Part shown: positions 27,389-37,451 of the stretch, in pieces
Layout of the letters: each line of letters starts with the position of its first letter
Numbering within the stretch: the stretch's first letter is position 1
DNA from: Helicobacter sp. MIT 05-5293
Lineage (GTDB): Bacteria > Campylobacterota > Campylobacteria > Campylobacterales > Helicobacteraceae
Assembly (NCBI RefSeq): GCF_000765665.2
Contig: NZ_JROZ02000001.1
Span: 372,001-436,000 of the forward strand
DNA: 64,000 bases
Reading direction: 5' to 3'
The notes under the pieces: model-generated
Databases searched by the model: none
What the model was told of the DNA's origin: nothing
The model's input: the letters and a program-made list of their open reading frames with translations, nothing else
Position numbers and translations under genes: made by a program

Positions 27389-28494
27389 CGCTCCTCCTTA
27401 TTTTTGTCTAAAATATATTGCACTTGTGATTTTATATCTGCATACGCAAAGCTTTCTTTAAAGCCATCAATCTTGCCGCCTGAAGCATTTTTATGCCCTC
27501 CACCATTAAAAAGCTCTTTGCTCATGAGACTTACATCGCAGTTACCATTTGCTCTTAGGCTTACATTGCCTTTGGTATTGACATCGAGATAGAAATCGTA
27601 TTCGGGATTTTGTCGTAAAAAAAGATTAGCTAATACGCTGATTCCACCCATTGAATAGCTTAAGAATCCTCTTTTGTCTTTATAAAATATCGTGCAAAGC
27701 TGCTTTTTTGAGCTGAGCAAATGCACTTGGATATTTGATGTGATGCTATCCATTGTTTGTGTTTGGGGATTTCCACCCAAGGCAGTTTTTTTGATACTAT
27801 AAACTGCATTATCAAAATGCACTTCCCCATGAGGTGTGTCTAAAAACTCTTTCATTGATTCTATCAGTTTAAATTTATAATCACGATGTTCCTCATCAAA
27901 CATAAAGCGATTAAGTTCATTGCTTGTGCTAATCACGCCCATTGCGACTTTACCAAAAGCAAACTGATAGCCATCTTCAAGCCAAATATCTACGGAATTG
28001 ATCATTTGGCTAAGATTCTCTATCCATAGTTTGCGTGTGCTATCACGCATAGGGTATTGAAGACTTAAAGTATCAAAGGTGATTTTGGAAGCGCATCGAG
28101 ACGAATCGAGATTATACCATTCGTATTTTTGCATACATTCTTGTCCGCTAATATGGTGATCTAAAAGTAAAATATCCACATCGATACCAGAGATTTTAAG
28201 CTCTTCAATGCGTTGATGAAGATGATGCGCTTCATTTAAAGTAAGATTAAGATCTGTGATGAGAATCAAGAATTTTTCGGAAGAAGTGTTTTTATGTTTA
28301 GGTGTTTTGCCAAATTTAGAAGCAAGCAAACTTTCCGGCGTATGTGTGATATGATCAAGTATAGTGTTTAAACGCACCAATACTTCCTTACCATAATTTG
28401 CATTATAGAAATGAATATGCTCAAAAAATTCTTTGGCAATGAATTGACAGCCGTAGCCATCAAGGTCTGTATGAGAAAGGTGAAAAACGCGCAT
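27385..28494 (-). CDS. DHH-family phosphoesterase (oligoribonuclease-like)
   Basis: This is a 369-residue protein with the two DHH-family domains. The N-terminal part has HTDLDGYG at residues 8-15 (His8, Asp10 and Asp12 as Mn ligands), a further Asp in LITDLN, and LLLDHH, the name-giving motif. The C-terminal DHHA1 domain ends with GGGHKNASGGKIDGF, which binds substrate phosphates. Proteins of this type degrade short RNA or nucleotide phosphates such as pAp. The gene follows flhA, as in H. pylori. Substrate not known from sequence. Confidence 0.88.
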   Translation of the reverse strand: MRVFHLSHTDLDGYGCQFIAKEFFEHIHFYNANYGKEVLVRLNTILDHITHTPESLLASKFGKTPKHKNTSSEKFLILITDLNLTLNEAHHLHQRIEELKISGIDVDILLLDHHISGQECMQKYEWYNLDSSRCASKITFDTLSLQYPMRDSTRKLWIENLSQMINSVDIWLEDGYQFAFGKVAMGVISTSNELNRFMFDEEHRDYKFKLIESMKEFLDTPHGEVHFDNAVYSIKKTALGGNPQTQTMDSITSNIQVHLLSSKKQLCTIFYKDKRGFLSYSMGGISVLANLFLRQNPEYDFYLDVNTKGNVSLRANGNCDVSLMSKELFNGGGHKNASGGKIDGFKESFAYADIKSQVQYILDKNKEER

Positions 28495-28502
28495 AAATCT
28501 CC

Positions 28503-30716
28503 TTAAGTAAAGTCAATATGAAGTGTGCCTATCACCTCAAAAGGTGTGTGAGCATCAATTTCGGCATTGCTAAGCACTACGACATTTGTTTTGAAAGATT
28601 CAAGAAGTTTTGTGAGTGGTCGGCGAATCTTATAATCCACAAGAATAATAGGCACAATACTTTTTCTTACCCTGTCTGCTTCCTGTCTAATGGTATTAAC
28701 AAGCTTTTCAATATTATCTGTGGAGAGTATGAAAGTCTTGCCACCGGGTTGTTCTTTGAGTTTATTGACAAGGAATTGTTCAGAGCCAAGTGAGAGGGTA
28801 AAGATTTTCAATGTGCCATCTTCGGAGACAAATGTATCTGTGATAGTAAGAGACAAGCGAGAGCGCACTTGTTCAACCATTGCATCTAAATCATCACGCA
28901 AAATTGGATAAGTATCAGTGATACTTTCAAGGATTGTAGGTATATCTTTGATAGGGATTTGCTCGTGAAGAAGTTCTCGCAATACATAGCGGATAGTGCT
29001 CATAGGGATTTTTTCTGCTTCGCTAATGATCACAGGATAATCTTTAGCATGACGCGTCATTAACATTTTGACTTCATCTTTTGTAATAAATTCTTCTGCA
29101 TATTGTTTAATCAGCTCTGTCATATGAGTGGTGATGATTGTTGAGGGTTCTACAATCACATAACCTTGTATAATTGCATTTTCTCGATCTTTTGCATCAA
29201 TCCATAGTGCGTCTAAGCCAAAGGCTGGTTCTTTAGTGGGGATTCCCTCAATGGGCGATCCTATGCCCCCGGTATTCATCGCTAGATATTTATCAGGCAT
29301 GACATTTCCTTCGCCGATTTGTCCGCCACGAAGCAAAATGCGATAGTGGTCAGGCGATAGGCTTAAATTGTCTTTAATACGCACTTGCGGGAGAAGAAAA
29401 CCATATTCAGCGGCAATTTTTTTACGCATACCACGAATGCGCTCGAGTAAATCACCATTTTGTTTGACATCTGCAAGACGGATAAGTTGGAATCCTAAGT
29501 GGATTTCAAGTGTGTCAATCTTAAGGGCTTCATTAAGCGAAGCTTCTTCTTCTTTTTTGATTTCTTCATCGGTTTTATGAGGCTTTTGAGCTTTGTGTTG
29601 GGCAATGTCGGTTTCTGTTTTTTGGGATTGTTTATCACTTGCTGTGCTTGATTGAGAATCTATTTTCTTACCAAGCCATTTTTCAATCGTTGAAAATAGG
29701 CTCGTTACATCTTCGCGACTTGTAAGCCATGCTACTCCCAAGAAGAATATGCCCACAAAGCCTAGCGAAATAGGCAATCCCGGAACGAGTGCAAAGAGAA
29801 TCAAGATAAAACCAACAATGACAAGGATTTTGGCATTATTTGTGATTTGTGTGATAATGTCGCCTGCAAAGTTTGTTTGAGAGCTTTTAGCGGCTCGAGT
29901 AGTGATGATACCTGTAGCAGTAGCGACAATAAGAGCAGGAATCTGTCCAACTAATCCATCACCAATGGTGAGAATCGTGAAGGTTTCCGCGCTTTGTTTA
30001 GCAGTCAGTCCATGCTGAAAAACACCGATGAGAAATCCACCGATAATATTAACAATAGTGATGATGATTGAAGCAATGGCATCACCTTTGACGAATTTAC
30101 TCGCTCCGTCCATTGTGCCATAAAAATCTGCTTCTTGTGCTAGGGCATCGCGCCGATTCTGCGCTTCTTCTTGGTTAATAAGCCCTGCATTTAGGTCTGC
30201 ATCAATCGCCATTTGTTTGCCCGGCATCGCATCAAGTGTGAATCTTGCACGCACTTCAGTAACACGCGTTGATCCATTGGTGATAACAATCAGATTCACA
30301 ATAACGAGAATCGTAAAGACGATGACCCCAATGACATAGTTTCCACCGACAACAAAATTACCAAACGCACCCACGATACTGCTCACAGCTTCTGGTCCGT
30401 TATGTCCTTCACTAAGGATCATTCGCGTTGTAGCGACATTGAGAGCAAGACGATAGAGTGTTACGATAAGTAAAACCGTTGGGAATGCTGAAAATTCCGT
30501 TGCTTTATCAACATAAAGTGTGAGGAGAATGATTAAAATCGATAAGGCAATCGAAATACTTAAAAGAAAATCAAGCACTCCAGAGGGTAAAGGCACGATA
30601 ATAATGCCGATAATAACGATGATGAAACATATAACAATCATCTCTTTGCTCTGCGTGAGATGACGGAAAAAGGGCAGAGTTTGATCGAGAATCTTAGATG
30701 TATTTAATGCTGGCAA
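28503..30716 (-). CDS. flhA: Flagellar export apparatus protein FlhA
   Basis: This is a 737-residue protein with about eight N-terminal membrane segments and a large cytoplasmic C-terminal domain. The conserved FHIPEP-type loop is seen as [30 protein letters not shown] near residues 150-180. An acidic and charged linker (about 350-400) leads to the export-gate domain, which binds chaperone-substrate complexes; its end carries [13 protein letters not shown]-like sequence. FlhA forms the ring of the flagellar type III export gate. It is the first gene of a tight minus-strand operon. rpsO, next to flhA in H. pylori, is not here. Confidence 0.96.
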   Translation of the reverse strand: MPALNTSKILDQTLPFFRHLTQSKEMIVICFIIVIIGIIIVPLPSGVLDFLLSISIALSILIILLTLYVDKATEFSAFPTVLLIVTLYRLALNVATTRMILSEGHNGPEAVSSIVGAFGNFVVGGNYVIGVIVFTILVIVNLIVITNGSTRVTEVRARFTLDAMPGKQMAIDADLNAGLINQEEAQNRRDALAQEADFYGTMDGASKFVKGDAIASIIITIVNIIGGFLIGVFQHGLTAKQSAETFTILTIGDGLVGQIPALIVATATGIITTRAAKSSQTNFAGDIITQITNNAKILVIVGFILILFALVPGLPISLGFVGIFFLGVAWLTSREDVTSLFSTIEKWLGKKIDSQSSTASDKQSQKTETDIAQHKAQKPHKTDEEIKKEEEASLNEALKIDTLEIHLGFQLIRLADVKQNGDLLERIRGMRKKIAAEYGFLLPQVRIKDNLSLSPDHYRILLRGGQIGEGNVMPDKYLAMNTGGIGSPIEGIPTKEPAFGLDALWIDAKDRENAIIQGYVIVEPSTIITTHMTELIKQYAEEFITKDEVKMLMTRHAKDYPVIISEAEKIPMSTIRYVLRELLHEQIPIKDIPTILESITDTYPILRDDLDAMVEQVRSRLSLTITDTFVSEDGTLKIFTLSLGSEQFLVNKLKEQPGGKTFILSTDNIEKLVNTIRQEADRVRKSIVPIILVDYKIRRPLTKLLESFKTNVVVLSNAEIDAHTPFEVIGTLHIDFT

Positions 30717-30879
30717 TTTCTATCCTAAAATTATTTCTTTAAAATCTATGATATTTTTAGCAAACTATTTTAGCAAGATTTTTGTAAAACTTTGCTTGTA
30801 TCTTTGAGGTTTGTAATTTCAGCGAAATTTATGTTGATTTGAGAGGACGCAAAAGCAATTATTGAGCGTATTTTAATGT

Positions 30880-30925
30880 TTTTTGCCCTACAATGGCATT
30901 TTGCATTTCCTAAATAGGGCAAAAA
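30880..30925. repeat. Perfect 11-bp inverted repeat between flhA and the DUF3781-like gene
   Basis: TTTTTGCCCTA (30880-30890) is exactly complementary to TAGGGCAAAAA (30915-30925), with a 24-base loop that contains a smaller dyad, ATGGCATTTTGCAT. The T-run precedes the stem and the A-run follows it on the plus strand, the wrong way round for a plus-strand terminator. A TACAAT (-10-like) lies at 30889-30894, overlapping the left arm. It may be an operator. The surrounding 253-base gap (30717-30969) has no other gene seen. Confidence 0.5.
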
Positions 30926-30969
30926 TCGCAAATAGTGAATTGGGATTGCAAGTTGAAGGTGGTTTATTT

Positions 30970-31212
30970 ATGGATAAGGAAATATTATTAGCCAACATAG
31001 ATAAGATTCACACCACTCCATTGGGGATAACTAGGATAAGGAATAATCTCCAATTAGATGCTTGTGATGTTGTAAGTCATTGTAAAAGCAAGATTCTAGA
31101 CAAAAATTGCAGAATCTACAAGCAAGGAAAGAATTGGTATTGTGAAATAGATTCTGTAAGAATCACATTAAATGCTAGGAGTTATACAATTATCACTGCG
31201 TATTTGCTTTGA
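30970..31212 (+). CDS. Small DUF3781-like protein
   Basis: This is 80 residues from the ATG at 30970, with AAGGTGG about eight bases before it. The frame is open further upstream, but that part crosses the inverted repeat and looks non-coding. The order [60 protein letters not shown] resembles the DUF3781 family as I recall it. No function is known. No signal or membrane segment is seen. It stands between divergent flhA and leuS, with leuS starting 52 bases after its stop. Confidence 0.6.
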   Translation: MDKEILLANIDKIHTTPLGITRIRNNLQLDACDVVSHCKSKILDKNCRIYKQGKNWYCEIDSVRITLNARSYTIITAYLL

Positions 31213-31264
31213 TAGATGCTTAAGTCATTTAGGAGTTAATAAAATTAGGGAAGGATATTTGGAA

Positions 31265-33802
31265 ATGGATAAAAATGGACAAAGTGTGCAAGTGGAGCAT
31301 CATACAGAATATAATCCGCGAATGATTGAAACAAAATGGCAAGCATTTTGGCAAGAACACAGAAGTTTTGAGCCTGTTAGTATTGATACTCAAAAACCTA
31401 AAAAATATATTTTGAGTATGTTTCCTTATCCAAGTGGAGCAATTCATATGGGGCATGTGAGAAATTATTGTATTGGTGATGCCCTAGCGCGCCATTATCG
31501 TAAAAATAATTTTAATGTCTTGCACCCTATGGGTTGGGACGCTTTCGGAATGCCTGCTGAAAATGCTGCGATTAAGCACAAAACACACCCAAAAACTTGG
31601 ACTTATGCAAATATTGACACAATGAGAAAAGAGCTTCAAAGTTTAGGGTTAAGTTTTTCTAGGGAACGTGAATTTGCTACAAGTGATGCGATTTATACAC
31701 GATTTGAGCAAGAATTTTTTATCAAAATGTGGGAAAAAGGTCTCATCTATCGTAAAGAAGCTTATTTGAATTGGTGTCCTAAAGACCAGACCGTGCTTGC
31801 TAATGAGCAAGTGATTGAGGGGAAATGTTGGCGTTGTGATACGCCTGTGGTGCAAAAACAAATGTTTCAATATTATATTAAAATCACAGATTATGCTGAC
31901 GAACTTTTAGAAGATTTGGAGAGTTTAGAGGGGCATTGGCCTACACAAGTGATTACTATGCAAAAAAATTGGATTGGTAGGTCAAGAGGTTTGAATTTTC
32001 GTTTCGAGCTAGATTCTCATACTAAAGAACAATTGGATCATCAAATCACGCATCTTGAAGTCTTTACAACACGCGCCGATACGATTTATGGCGCGACTTA
32101 TTGTGCTATCGCTCCAGAACACCCGATTGTGCAAAAAATTTGTGAAAAAGGGATTTTAGAATCTGATGTATTGAGTGCAATTAAAGCAATGCAGAATAGC
32201 TCAATTAAAGAGAGGGCTTTGAGTGAAAAAAGCGGTGTGCCTTTGAATCTGTTTGTGATTCACCCTTTGACGCAAGAGCGTTTGCCAATATGGGTGGCGA
32301 ATTTTGTCTTAATGGACTATGGAAGTGGGGCGGTGATGAGTGTGCCAGCCTATGATGAAAGAGATTTTGAATTTGCTAAAAAATATCACTTGCCTATTAA
32401 ACTCGTGCTTGCTACACCCGAAATGCAAGGAATGGATTCTTATCGTATTGATAACGATTTACAAAAAGCCATCATACATGAAGGGGCAATGATAGGAGGG
32501 AGATTCAATGGATTAATCGGCGATGAGGCGAGAGAACAAGTCATTAAATATTTTGAGGAACAACAATGGGGAGAAGGTGTCATTAATTATCGTTTGCGTG
32601 ATTGGGGCGTATCTCGTCAGCGATATTGGGGTGCGCCTATTCCTATGGTGCATTGTGAAGAGTGTGGCATTGTGCCTGAAAAAATAGAGAATCTGCCTAT
32701 TGTTTTGCCTGAAGATGTAAATATTGATGGTGAGGGTAATCCTCTTGACAAACACCCTGCTTGGAAGCAATGTCTTTGTCCAAAATGTGGCAAACCTGCG
32801 CAAAGGGAAAGTGATACAATGGATACTTTTGTGCAATCAAGCTGGTATTTTTTGCGTTATAGCACGCCACCATCATTGTGGGAGAAACAAGCCTTTGATG
32901 AGGCAAGTTTGCGTTATTGGCTTAATGTCGATGAATACATTGGCGGCATTGAACATGCCATTTTGCATTTGCTTTATGCGCGATTTTTTACAAAAGTGTT
33001 GCGAGATTTGGGTTATATTCATATTGATGAACCTTTTGCAAATCTTCTTACACAAGGTATGGTGCTTAAAAATGGTGCAAAAATGAGTAAGAGTAAGGGT
33101 AATGTTGTCGATCCTAATAGTTTGGTCGCTCAATATGGTGCGGATACAGCAAGGTTGTTTGTGTTATTTGCTGCACCGCCAACACGAGAGCTTGAATGGA
33201 ATGATAGTGCTGTGGAGGGTTCGTTTAGATTCTTAAAGCGTCTGTGGGATCGTTCGATGTATATTTTGCCTGATTTTGCCCAGTCTGATGCTTCGGCATT
33301 GATAGATTCTCAAACTTGCAGTCTTAACAAAGAAGAAAAAGAGGCGCGTAAGAAAGTCTATGAAGCTTTGCAAAAAAGTCATGAAATTTTTAGTAAGAAA
33401 CAAAGTGGCTACGCATTTAATACGCTGATTGCTGCAAGTATGGAAGCTTTTAATGCTTTGAGTAAGCAAGATAATCCACGAGTGTGGAGTGAGGGCTATT
33501 ATATTTTATTGCATATTTTAGAACCCATTGTGCCTCATATTTGTTGGGAATTGAGTGAGCGATACTTTATGTGCAAAAATTTTCAATCTATTCCTGTGGA
33601 TAAAACGGCTTTGGAGAGTCAAAGTGTGGTTTATGCTATTACGATTAATGGTAAAAAACGCGCAGAAGTGGAAATGACATTAGATTTAGATCAAGGACAA
33701 ATCTTAGAAAACGCACGCGCAAGTGTGGCTAAATGGCTCAAAGATGCAAATATCAAAAAAGAGATAGTTGTGCCTTTTAAGCTTGTAAATTTTGTGATTT
33801 GA
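31265..33802 (+). CDS. leuS: Leucyl-tRNA synthetase
   Basis: This is 845 residues from the ATG at 31265 (AAGGA about nine bases upstream). The open frame upstream overlaps the previous gene and is not family-like. The class I signatures are both clear: HMGH in [15 protein letters not shown] near residue 60, and KMSKSKG in [15 protein letters not shown] near 607. The editing domain carries the [20 protein letters not shown] segment, with Thr and Asp positions for removing mischarged residues. A CxxC-type insertion (CEECG and CPKCG) is in the leucine-specific region. It heads the leuS-to-mfd gene run. Confidence 0.97.
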   Translation: MDKNGQSVQVEHHTEYNPRMIETKWQAFWQEHRSFEPVSIDTQKPKKYILSMFPYPSGAIHMGHVRNYCIGDALARHYRKNNFNVLHPMGWDAFGMPAENAAIKHKTHPKTWTYANIDTMRKELQSLGLSFSREREFATSDAIYTRFEQEFFIKMWEKGLIYRKEAYLNWCPKDQTVLANEQVIEGKCWRCDTPVVQKQMFQYYIKITDYADELLEDLESLEGHWPTQVITMQKNWIGRSRGLNFRFELDSHTKEQLDHQITHLEVFTTRADTIYGATYCAIAPEHPIVQKICEKGILESDVLSAIKAMQNSSIKERALSEKSGVPLNLFVIHPLTQERLPIWVANFVLMDYGSGAVMSVPAYDERDFEFAKKYHLPIKLVLATPEMQGMDSYRIDNDLQKAIIHEGAMIGGRFNGLIGDEAREQVIKYFEEQQWGEGVINYRLRDWGVSRQRYWGAPIPMVHCEECGIVPEKIENLPIVLPEDVNIDGEGNPLDKHPAWKQCLCPKCGKPAQRESDTMDTFVQSSWYFLRYSTPPSLWEKQAFDEASLRYWLNVDEYIGGIEHAILHLLYARFFTKVLRDLGYIHIDEPFANLLTQGMVLKNGAKMSKSKGNVVDPNSLVAQYGADTARLFVLFAAPPTRELEWNDSAVEGSFRFLKRLWDRSMYILPDFAQSDASALIDSQTCSLNKEEKEARKKVYEALQKSHEIFSKKQSGYAFNTLIAASMEAFNALSKQDNPRVWSEGYYILLHILEPIVPHICWELSERYFMCKNFQSIPVDKTALESQSVVYAITINGKKRAEVEMTLDLDQGQILENARASVAKWLKDANIKKEIVVPFKLVNFVI

Positions 33803-33803
33803 T

Positions 33804-34307
33804 ATGCGTGTATTGATTGTATGGTTTGTATTGATAGTATTTGCAGGTTGTGGTTATAAACCTGTAAGTGCTTATACAAAAAATATCTTTGAGGGTGGAG
33901 TGTATGTAGATATTGATGTGTCTGCTTTCATTCCAGAATCAAGCGTAAGTATTAAAGACGCTGTCAATGATGCAATTGTGAAGAGATTTCATAGTAAATT
34001 AATGAAAAAGGAAGAGGCTCAAAGTTATTTTAAAATCATTGTCCAATCTATCACGCAATCCCCGATTGCCTACAATCAAGATGGGTTTGTGAGTTTTTAT
34101 CGCACAACGGTGGTGCTTGATATTCATTTTCATAACAATGCAAATGTTAGCTTTGATGTAACCAATACGGGGTATTATGATTATAGTGCGGATTATACTT
34201 CTACGGTTGCTTTGGAAAATTATCGTTTAGAATCTATCTCTAATGCCGCTGCTCAAGCTTTGGATAAATTTATTTCACAAGTTGCTTATTATGGAGAATT
34301 TTATTAA
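33804..34307 (+). CDS. lptE: LptE-like outer-membrane lipoprotein
   Basis: This is 167 residues with a lipoprotein signal ending FAGC (Cys16), followed by GYKPVSAY. The CGYxP start and the small alpha/beta layout fit the LptE (RlpB) family, which plugs the LptD channel and helps place lipopolysaccharide in the outer membrane. The gene lies directly after leuS (one-base gap), as in H. pylori. Sequence conservation in this family is weak, so the call leans on synteny and the lipobox. It ends on the start of the next gene (TAATG). Confidence 0.75.
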   Translation: MRVLIVWFVLIVFAGCGYKPVSAYTKNIFEGGVYVDIDVSAFIPESSVSIKDAVNDAIVKRFHSKLMKKEEAQSYFKIIVQSITQSPIAYNQDGFVSFYRTTVVLDIHFHNNANVSFDVTNTGYYDYSADYTSTVALENYRLESISNAAAQALDKFISQVAYYGEFY

Positions 34308-35353
34308 TGGGTGTTCGCAAAATTTCTCAAAAGGCTTTGGAAAAGTTACGACTTAAAAATACACCACCGACACCTAATGCGTATTTTGAAGCATTTTATG
34401 AAGTCGCAAAAGCTGAAGGTGAGAAAGAATTTGATTGGCGTTTATCGTGGCTTAAAAAATTTGACAAAGACACACAGAATCGACTAAAAAATGCCAAAAA
34501 TCCTAATGAATTTATTGAGACACTTGCTAAGATTCTTAAAGAACATAAAGAATCTGACATAACAAGGCATGAGCATTATCTTAAAGCTTTATCTCAAGTA
34601 TTATTAAGTGCTATTACAGATGTGCTTTCAGCAAGTGCGAAAAATCGATACCATGTGCTGTTTAAACAAAATGCACTCAACAGCTCCAAGGCAACACAAA
34701 GGCTTTATCGGTATTGGGAGGCTTTTCGAAAGTCTCAACTGCATACGAATGTGCTAAAAAAAATCGTAGGGATTATTGTCAAAAGTTTGCGCATTTCTGG
34801 GTTTCATAAAGTCGCAAACAAAGATACTTCTAAGATTCTTGCTAATCTTGCGATGCACCCTGAAAGCTTGACTGATTTGCGTATGCTTGAGTATTTGGAA
34901 ACACAATTAAATCTTTTTTCTCCCCAAACTTTAAGTGAGCAAAAGCTTGATTCTGAAATTTCAGAGAATCTTTCTGCGTGCGAATCGAAGACACAAACTT
35001 ATTGTGTAGTGATTTTTCAAGTGGATTATCAAGATTCACAAGATAGCTCATTTTTTGAATATGTCGATGCGCAGGAAAAAGCAATCAAGATTCTTAAAAC
35101 CATGTGTGTGCAAAAACTTGGTGAGAGCATTTTACTTAAACATCAAGGCAATCGATTTGCATTTTTATTCCCATTCACGACCGATGCCGAGTTATTGGAT
35201 AAAATCACACCCATTCAACAACAGCTCCAAGCTCAAAAATTTTCTTATAAGGGTGTGATGTTTAGTTTTCGATTCAGTATTAAGATTTTGCAACGCAAAA
35301 ATTTTGAAAGTTTTGAAAAAATGAGCGAAGAATTGCGTAAAGAATTATGCTAA
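34307..35353 (+). CDS. Degenerate GGDEF-like domain protein
   Basis: This 348-residue cytoplasmic protein has no signal peptide. The N-terminal half begins with LKNTPPTPNAYFEAFYEVAKAEG, a start like that of epsilonproteobacterial diguanylate cyclases. The last 110 residues follow the order of a GGDEF domain: CVVIFQVDYQDS in place of the DIDxFK strand, QKLGESILL, then KHQGNRFAFLFPF where RYGGDEFAxxxP would stand, then FSFRFSIKIL. The GG(D/E)EF signature is lost (QGNRF), so it should not make cyclic di-GMP. It sits between lptE and folC and overlaps folC by 7 bases. The homology is my pattern reading. Confidence 0.55.
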   Translation: MGVRKISQKALEKLRLKNTPPTPNAYFEAFYEVAKAEGEKEFDWRLSWLKKFDKDTQNRLKNAKNPNEFIETLAKILKEHKESDITRHEHYLKALSQVLLSAITDVLSASAKNRYHVLFKQNALNSSKATQRLYRYWEAFRKSQLHTNVLKKIVGIIVKSLRISGFHKVANKDTSKILANLAMHPESLTDLRMLEYLETQLNLFSPQTLSEQKLDSEISENLSACESKTQTYCVVIFQVDYQDSQDSSFFEYVDAQEKAIKILKTMCVQKLGESILLKHQGNRFAFLFPFTTDAELLDKITPIQQQLQAQKFSYKGVMFSFRFSIKILQRKNFESFEKMSEELRKELC

Positions 35354-36537
35354 AGCACGAAAAAACCCCACCAGCTCTCCAAGAATGGCTTATTTCAAAA
35401 GGAGAAGAATATGCGCCTTTTGATCCTTTGCGCGCAAAAAGGATTTATGATTTTCTCAAACCTTATTTGAATCTGAAGTGTCGCATCATTCATTTGATTG
35501 GCACAAATGGCAAGGGAAGCACAGGGCGTTTTATTGCAATGGGATTGGAGCAGCATCATAAAAAGGTTTTGCATTTTAGCTCCCCGCATCTTTTTGATTT
35601 TACAGAGCGATTTTATTGCAATGGCAAAGAAATTGACGCGTGGCAATTGGAGCAAGCACATCAAGAGTTGTGGCAATTTGATATTGTGCATCAGGCAAGT
35701 TATTTTGAATATGCGACTTTTCTAGCTTTGATTCTTGCGCGTGAATGTGAGTATTTGGTATTTGAGGCAGGGCTTGGTGGCGAATTTGATTCGACAAGTG
35801 TCGTAGAATCTGATGTGAGTGTTTTTACATTGATTGGCACAGATCATCAAGAAATCTTAGGAGAGAGTATTGAACAAATTGCTCAAACAAAGTTTCGTGC
35901 AATGGGTCAAAATGTGATTTTAGCGCAACAATATGATGATAGAGTGTATCGCATTGCGTATGAGATTGCGCAAGAAAAAGGAGCATCAATGCGTAAGGTT
36001 TTAGGGAAACAGCATTATGCGGATTTAGCCTTTCAAGAGTATGTCCAAAGGTATGATTTGCCGACTTTTTTGCAAGACAATCTTTGTAGTGCGATTGAAG
36101 TTTTGCATTTTTTTGGAATGAAATTTGATTTTGAGAATCTTAAAAAGCTGTCATTGCGTGGGCGTTTTGAGATGATTACCCCCCGCATTATCGTTGATGT
36201 GGGGCATAATATTGATGGAGCAAGGGCAATAAGGGCTAAATTTAGGGAAAAATCGGTGATTTTAGTGTATAATAGCTACAGGGAAAAGAATATTGAAGCA
36301 ATCTTAAGGGAACTTTTACCAATTATTAAGAAAGTTTTAATAATATCTGTAGAAAATTTTCGCATTTGTCCTCGATATGAAATCACCAAGATTCTTGAAA
36401 AATACAAGATTGATTATGGAGAGTTTTGTATTAAAAAGATGAGAGATGATGAAAGTTATTTAGTTTTTGGCTCTTTTAGCGTAGTGCAAGAGTTTTTGAA
36501 GAAATACCAAGAAACAAGGAATACAAAGTGGAAATAA
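35347..36537 (+). CDS. folC: Bifunctional dihydrofolate/folylpolyglutamate synthase
   Basis: This is 396 residues with the Mur-ligase-type ATP site IGTNGKGSTGRFIAMGLE near residue 54, HFSSPHLFDFTERF, the GLGGEFDSTSVV segment with the acidic metal site, and IVDVGHNIDGARA near 280. The enzyme joins glutamate to dihydropteroate and then to folates. The start overlaps the preceding gene by 7 bases and the end overlaps csd2 by 10. It is in the same place as in H. pylori, between lptE and the csd genes. Confidence 0.92.
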   Translation: MLKHEKTPPALQEWLISKGEEYAPFDPLRAKRIYDFLKPYLNLKCRIIHLIGTNGKGSTGRFIAMGLEQHHKKVLHFSSPHLFDFTERFYCNGKEIDAWQLEQAHQELWQFDIVHQASYFEYATFLALILARECEYLVFEAGLGGEFDSTSVVESDVSVFTLIGTDHQEILGESIEQIAQTKFRAMGQNVILAQQYDDRVYRIAYEIAQEKGASMRKVLGKQHYADLAFQEYVQRYDLPTFLQDNLCSAIEVLHFFGMKFDFENLKKLSLRGRFEMITPRIIVDVGHNIDGARAIRAKFREKSVILVYNSYREKNIEAILRELLPIIKKVLIISVENFRICPRYEITKILEKYKIDYGEFCIKKMRDDESYLVFGSFSVVQEFLKKYQETRNTKWK

Positions 36538-37424
36538 AAGATAAACTAACAATTTCTATTATTGATGATAATGGTTCAAGACAATTTGACATTCATCGTT
36601 TAGTGCAGAGGATATTATTATTTGCATGTATCGGGTTTATTTCAATTATTATTTTATATTTTGTAACTGCACAATTTTTAATCAATGAACTTGATAAGAT
36701 TCTCCAAAATAATAATCAAGCTAGAGAAAACTTCCAAAGTATTTATGAAAAAAATAGTGAATTAGAACGCAATATTGATTATAAGACAAATGAATTATTG
36801 AAAGTCAGTAGTAAGGTAAATGAATTAGAGACAATCGCAAACATCAAAGAGCGAGGTAATGAATTGTTTAATAATCAAGCCATTGATTTAGATGCTCTTA
36901 CACCTTTGCAAAAAGATATGATTCTTAAAATTATCCCTAATGGCAATCCTGTAGATGATTTTGCTTCACGCGATTTATCTAGCAAACATGCTACGAGTTG
37001 TAACTATACTCTTGAGAGGGTAACACCTGTTTATGCTACGGCTAATGGCATTATTGATTCTGTGCGGGCTGTTGCTTCTGAAAATAATTATGTCCAGATT
37101 CAACATTCTTATGGCTTTATCTCAAACTACGGGCGGTTGCGTAAAGTAGTGGTTCAAAAGGGTGATTTTGTAACAAAAGGACAAGTAATTGGTTATAGTG
37201 GTAATGCAAATGGTAATGCAAGCTTGTATTATGATTTGCGTTTTTTAGATTCTTCGCTTGAAGTGGCAAGTTACACAGATTGGAATAGCGATAATTTTGT
37301 TCAAGTGGTGGGAGTAAATAGTGCCATTGATTGGAAAAGTTTGGTTTGGGCGCTTGATGATATTATCCAGCTAAAAAATTATCGTGTAAGTTATCAAACT
37401 GATGAGCATCTTAAAAACTATTAA
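36528..37424 (+). CDS. csd2: Cell-shape protein Csd2, inactive M23-type peptidase
   Basis: This is 298 residues from a GTG at 36528 inside the end of folC. It has an N-terminal membrane segment (about 28-50), a coiled coil (about 55-105) and a LytM/M23-fold domain in the periplasm. Zinc ligands are lost: the HxxxD site is replaced in the SCNYTLERVTPVYAT region and HxH by SLYYD. In H. pylori, Csd2 is a non-catalytic partner of Csd1 needed for helical shape. The paralogue Csd1 follows and keeps its ligands, which fits this pairing. Confidence 0.88.
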   Translation: MEIKDKLTISIIDDNGSRQFDIHRLVQRILLFACIGFISIIILYFVTAQFLINELDKILQNNNQARENFQSIYEKNSELERNIDYKTNELLKVSSKVNELETIANIKERGNELFNNQAIDLDALTPLQKDMILKIIPNGNPVDDFASRDLSSKHATSCNYTLERVTPVYATANGIIDSVRAVASENNYVQIQHSYGFISNYGRLRKVVVQKGDFVTKGQVIGYSGNANGNASLYYDLRFLDSSLEVASYTDWNSDNFVQVVGVNSAIDWKSLVWALDDIIQLKNYRVSYQTDEHLKNY

Positions 37425-37451
37425 ATTTAGCTCGGTAATGATTGGTTTGTG

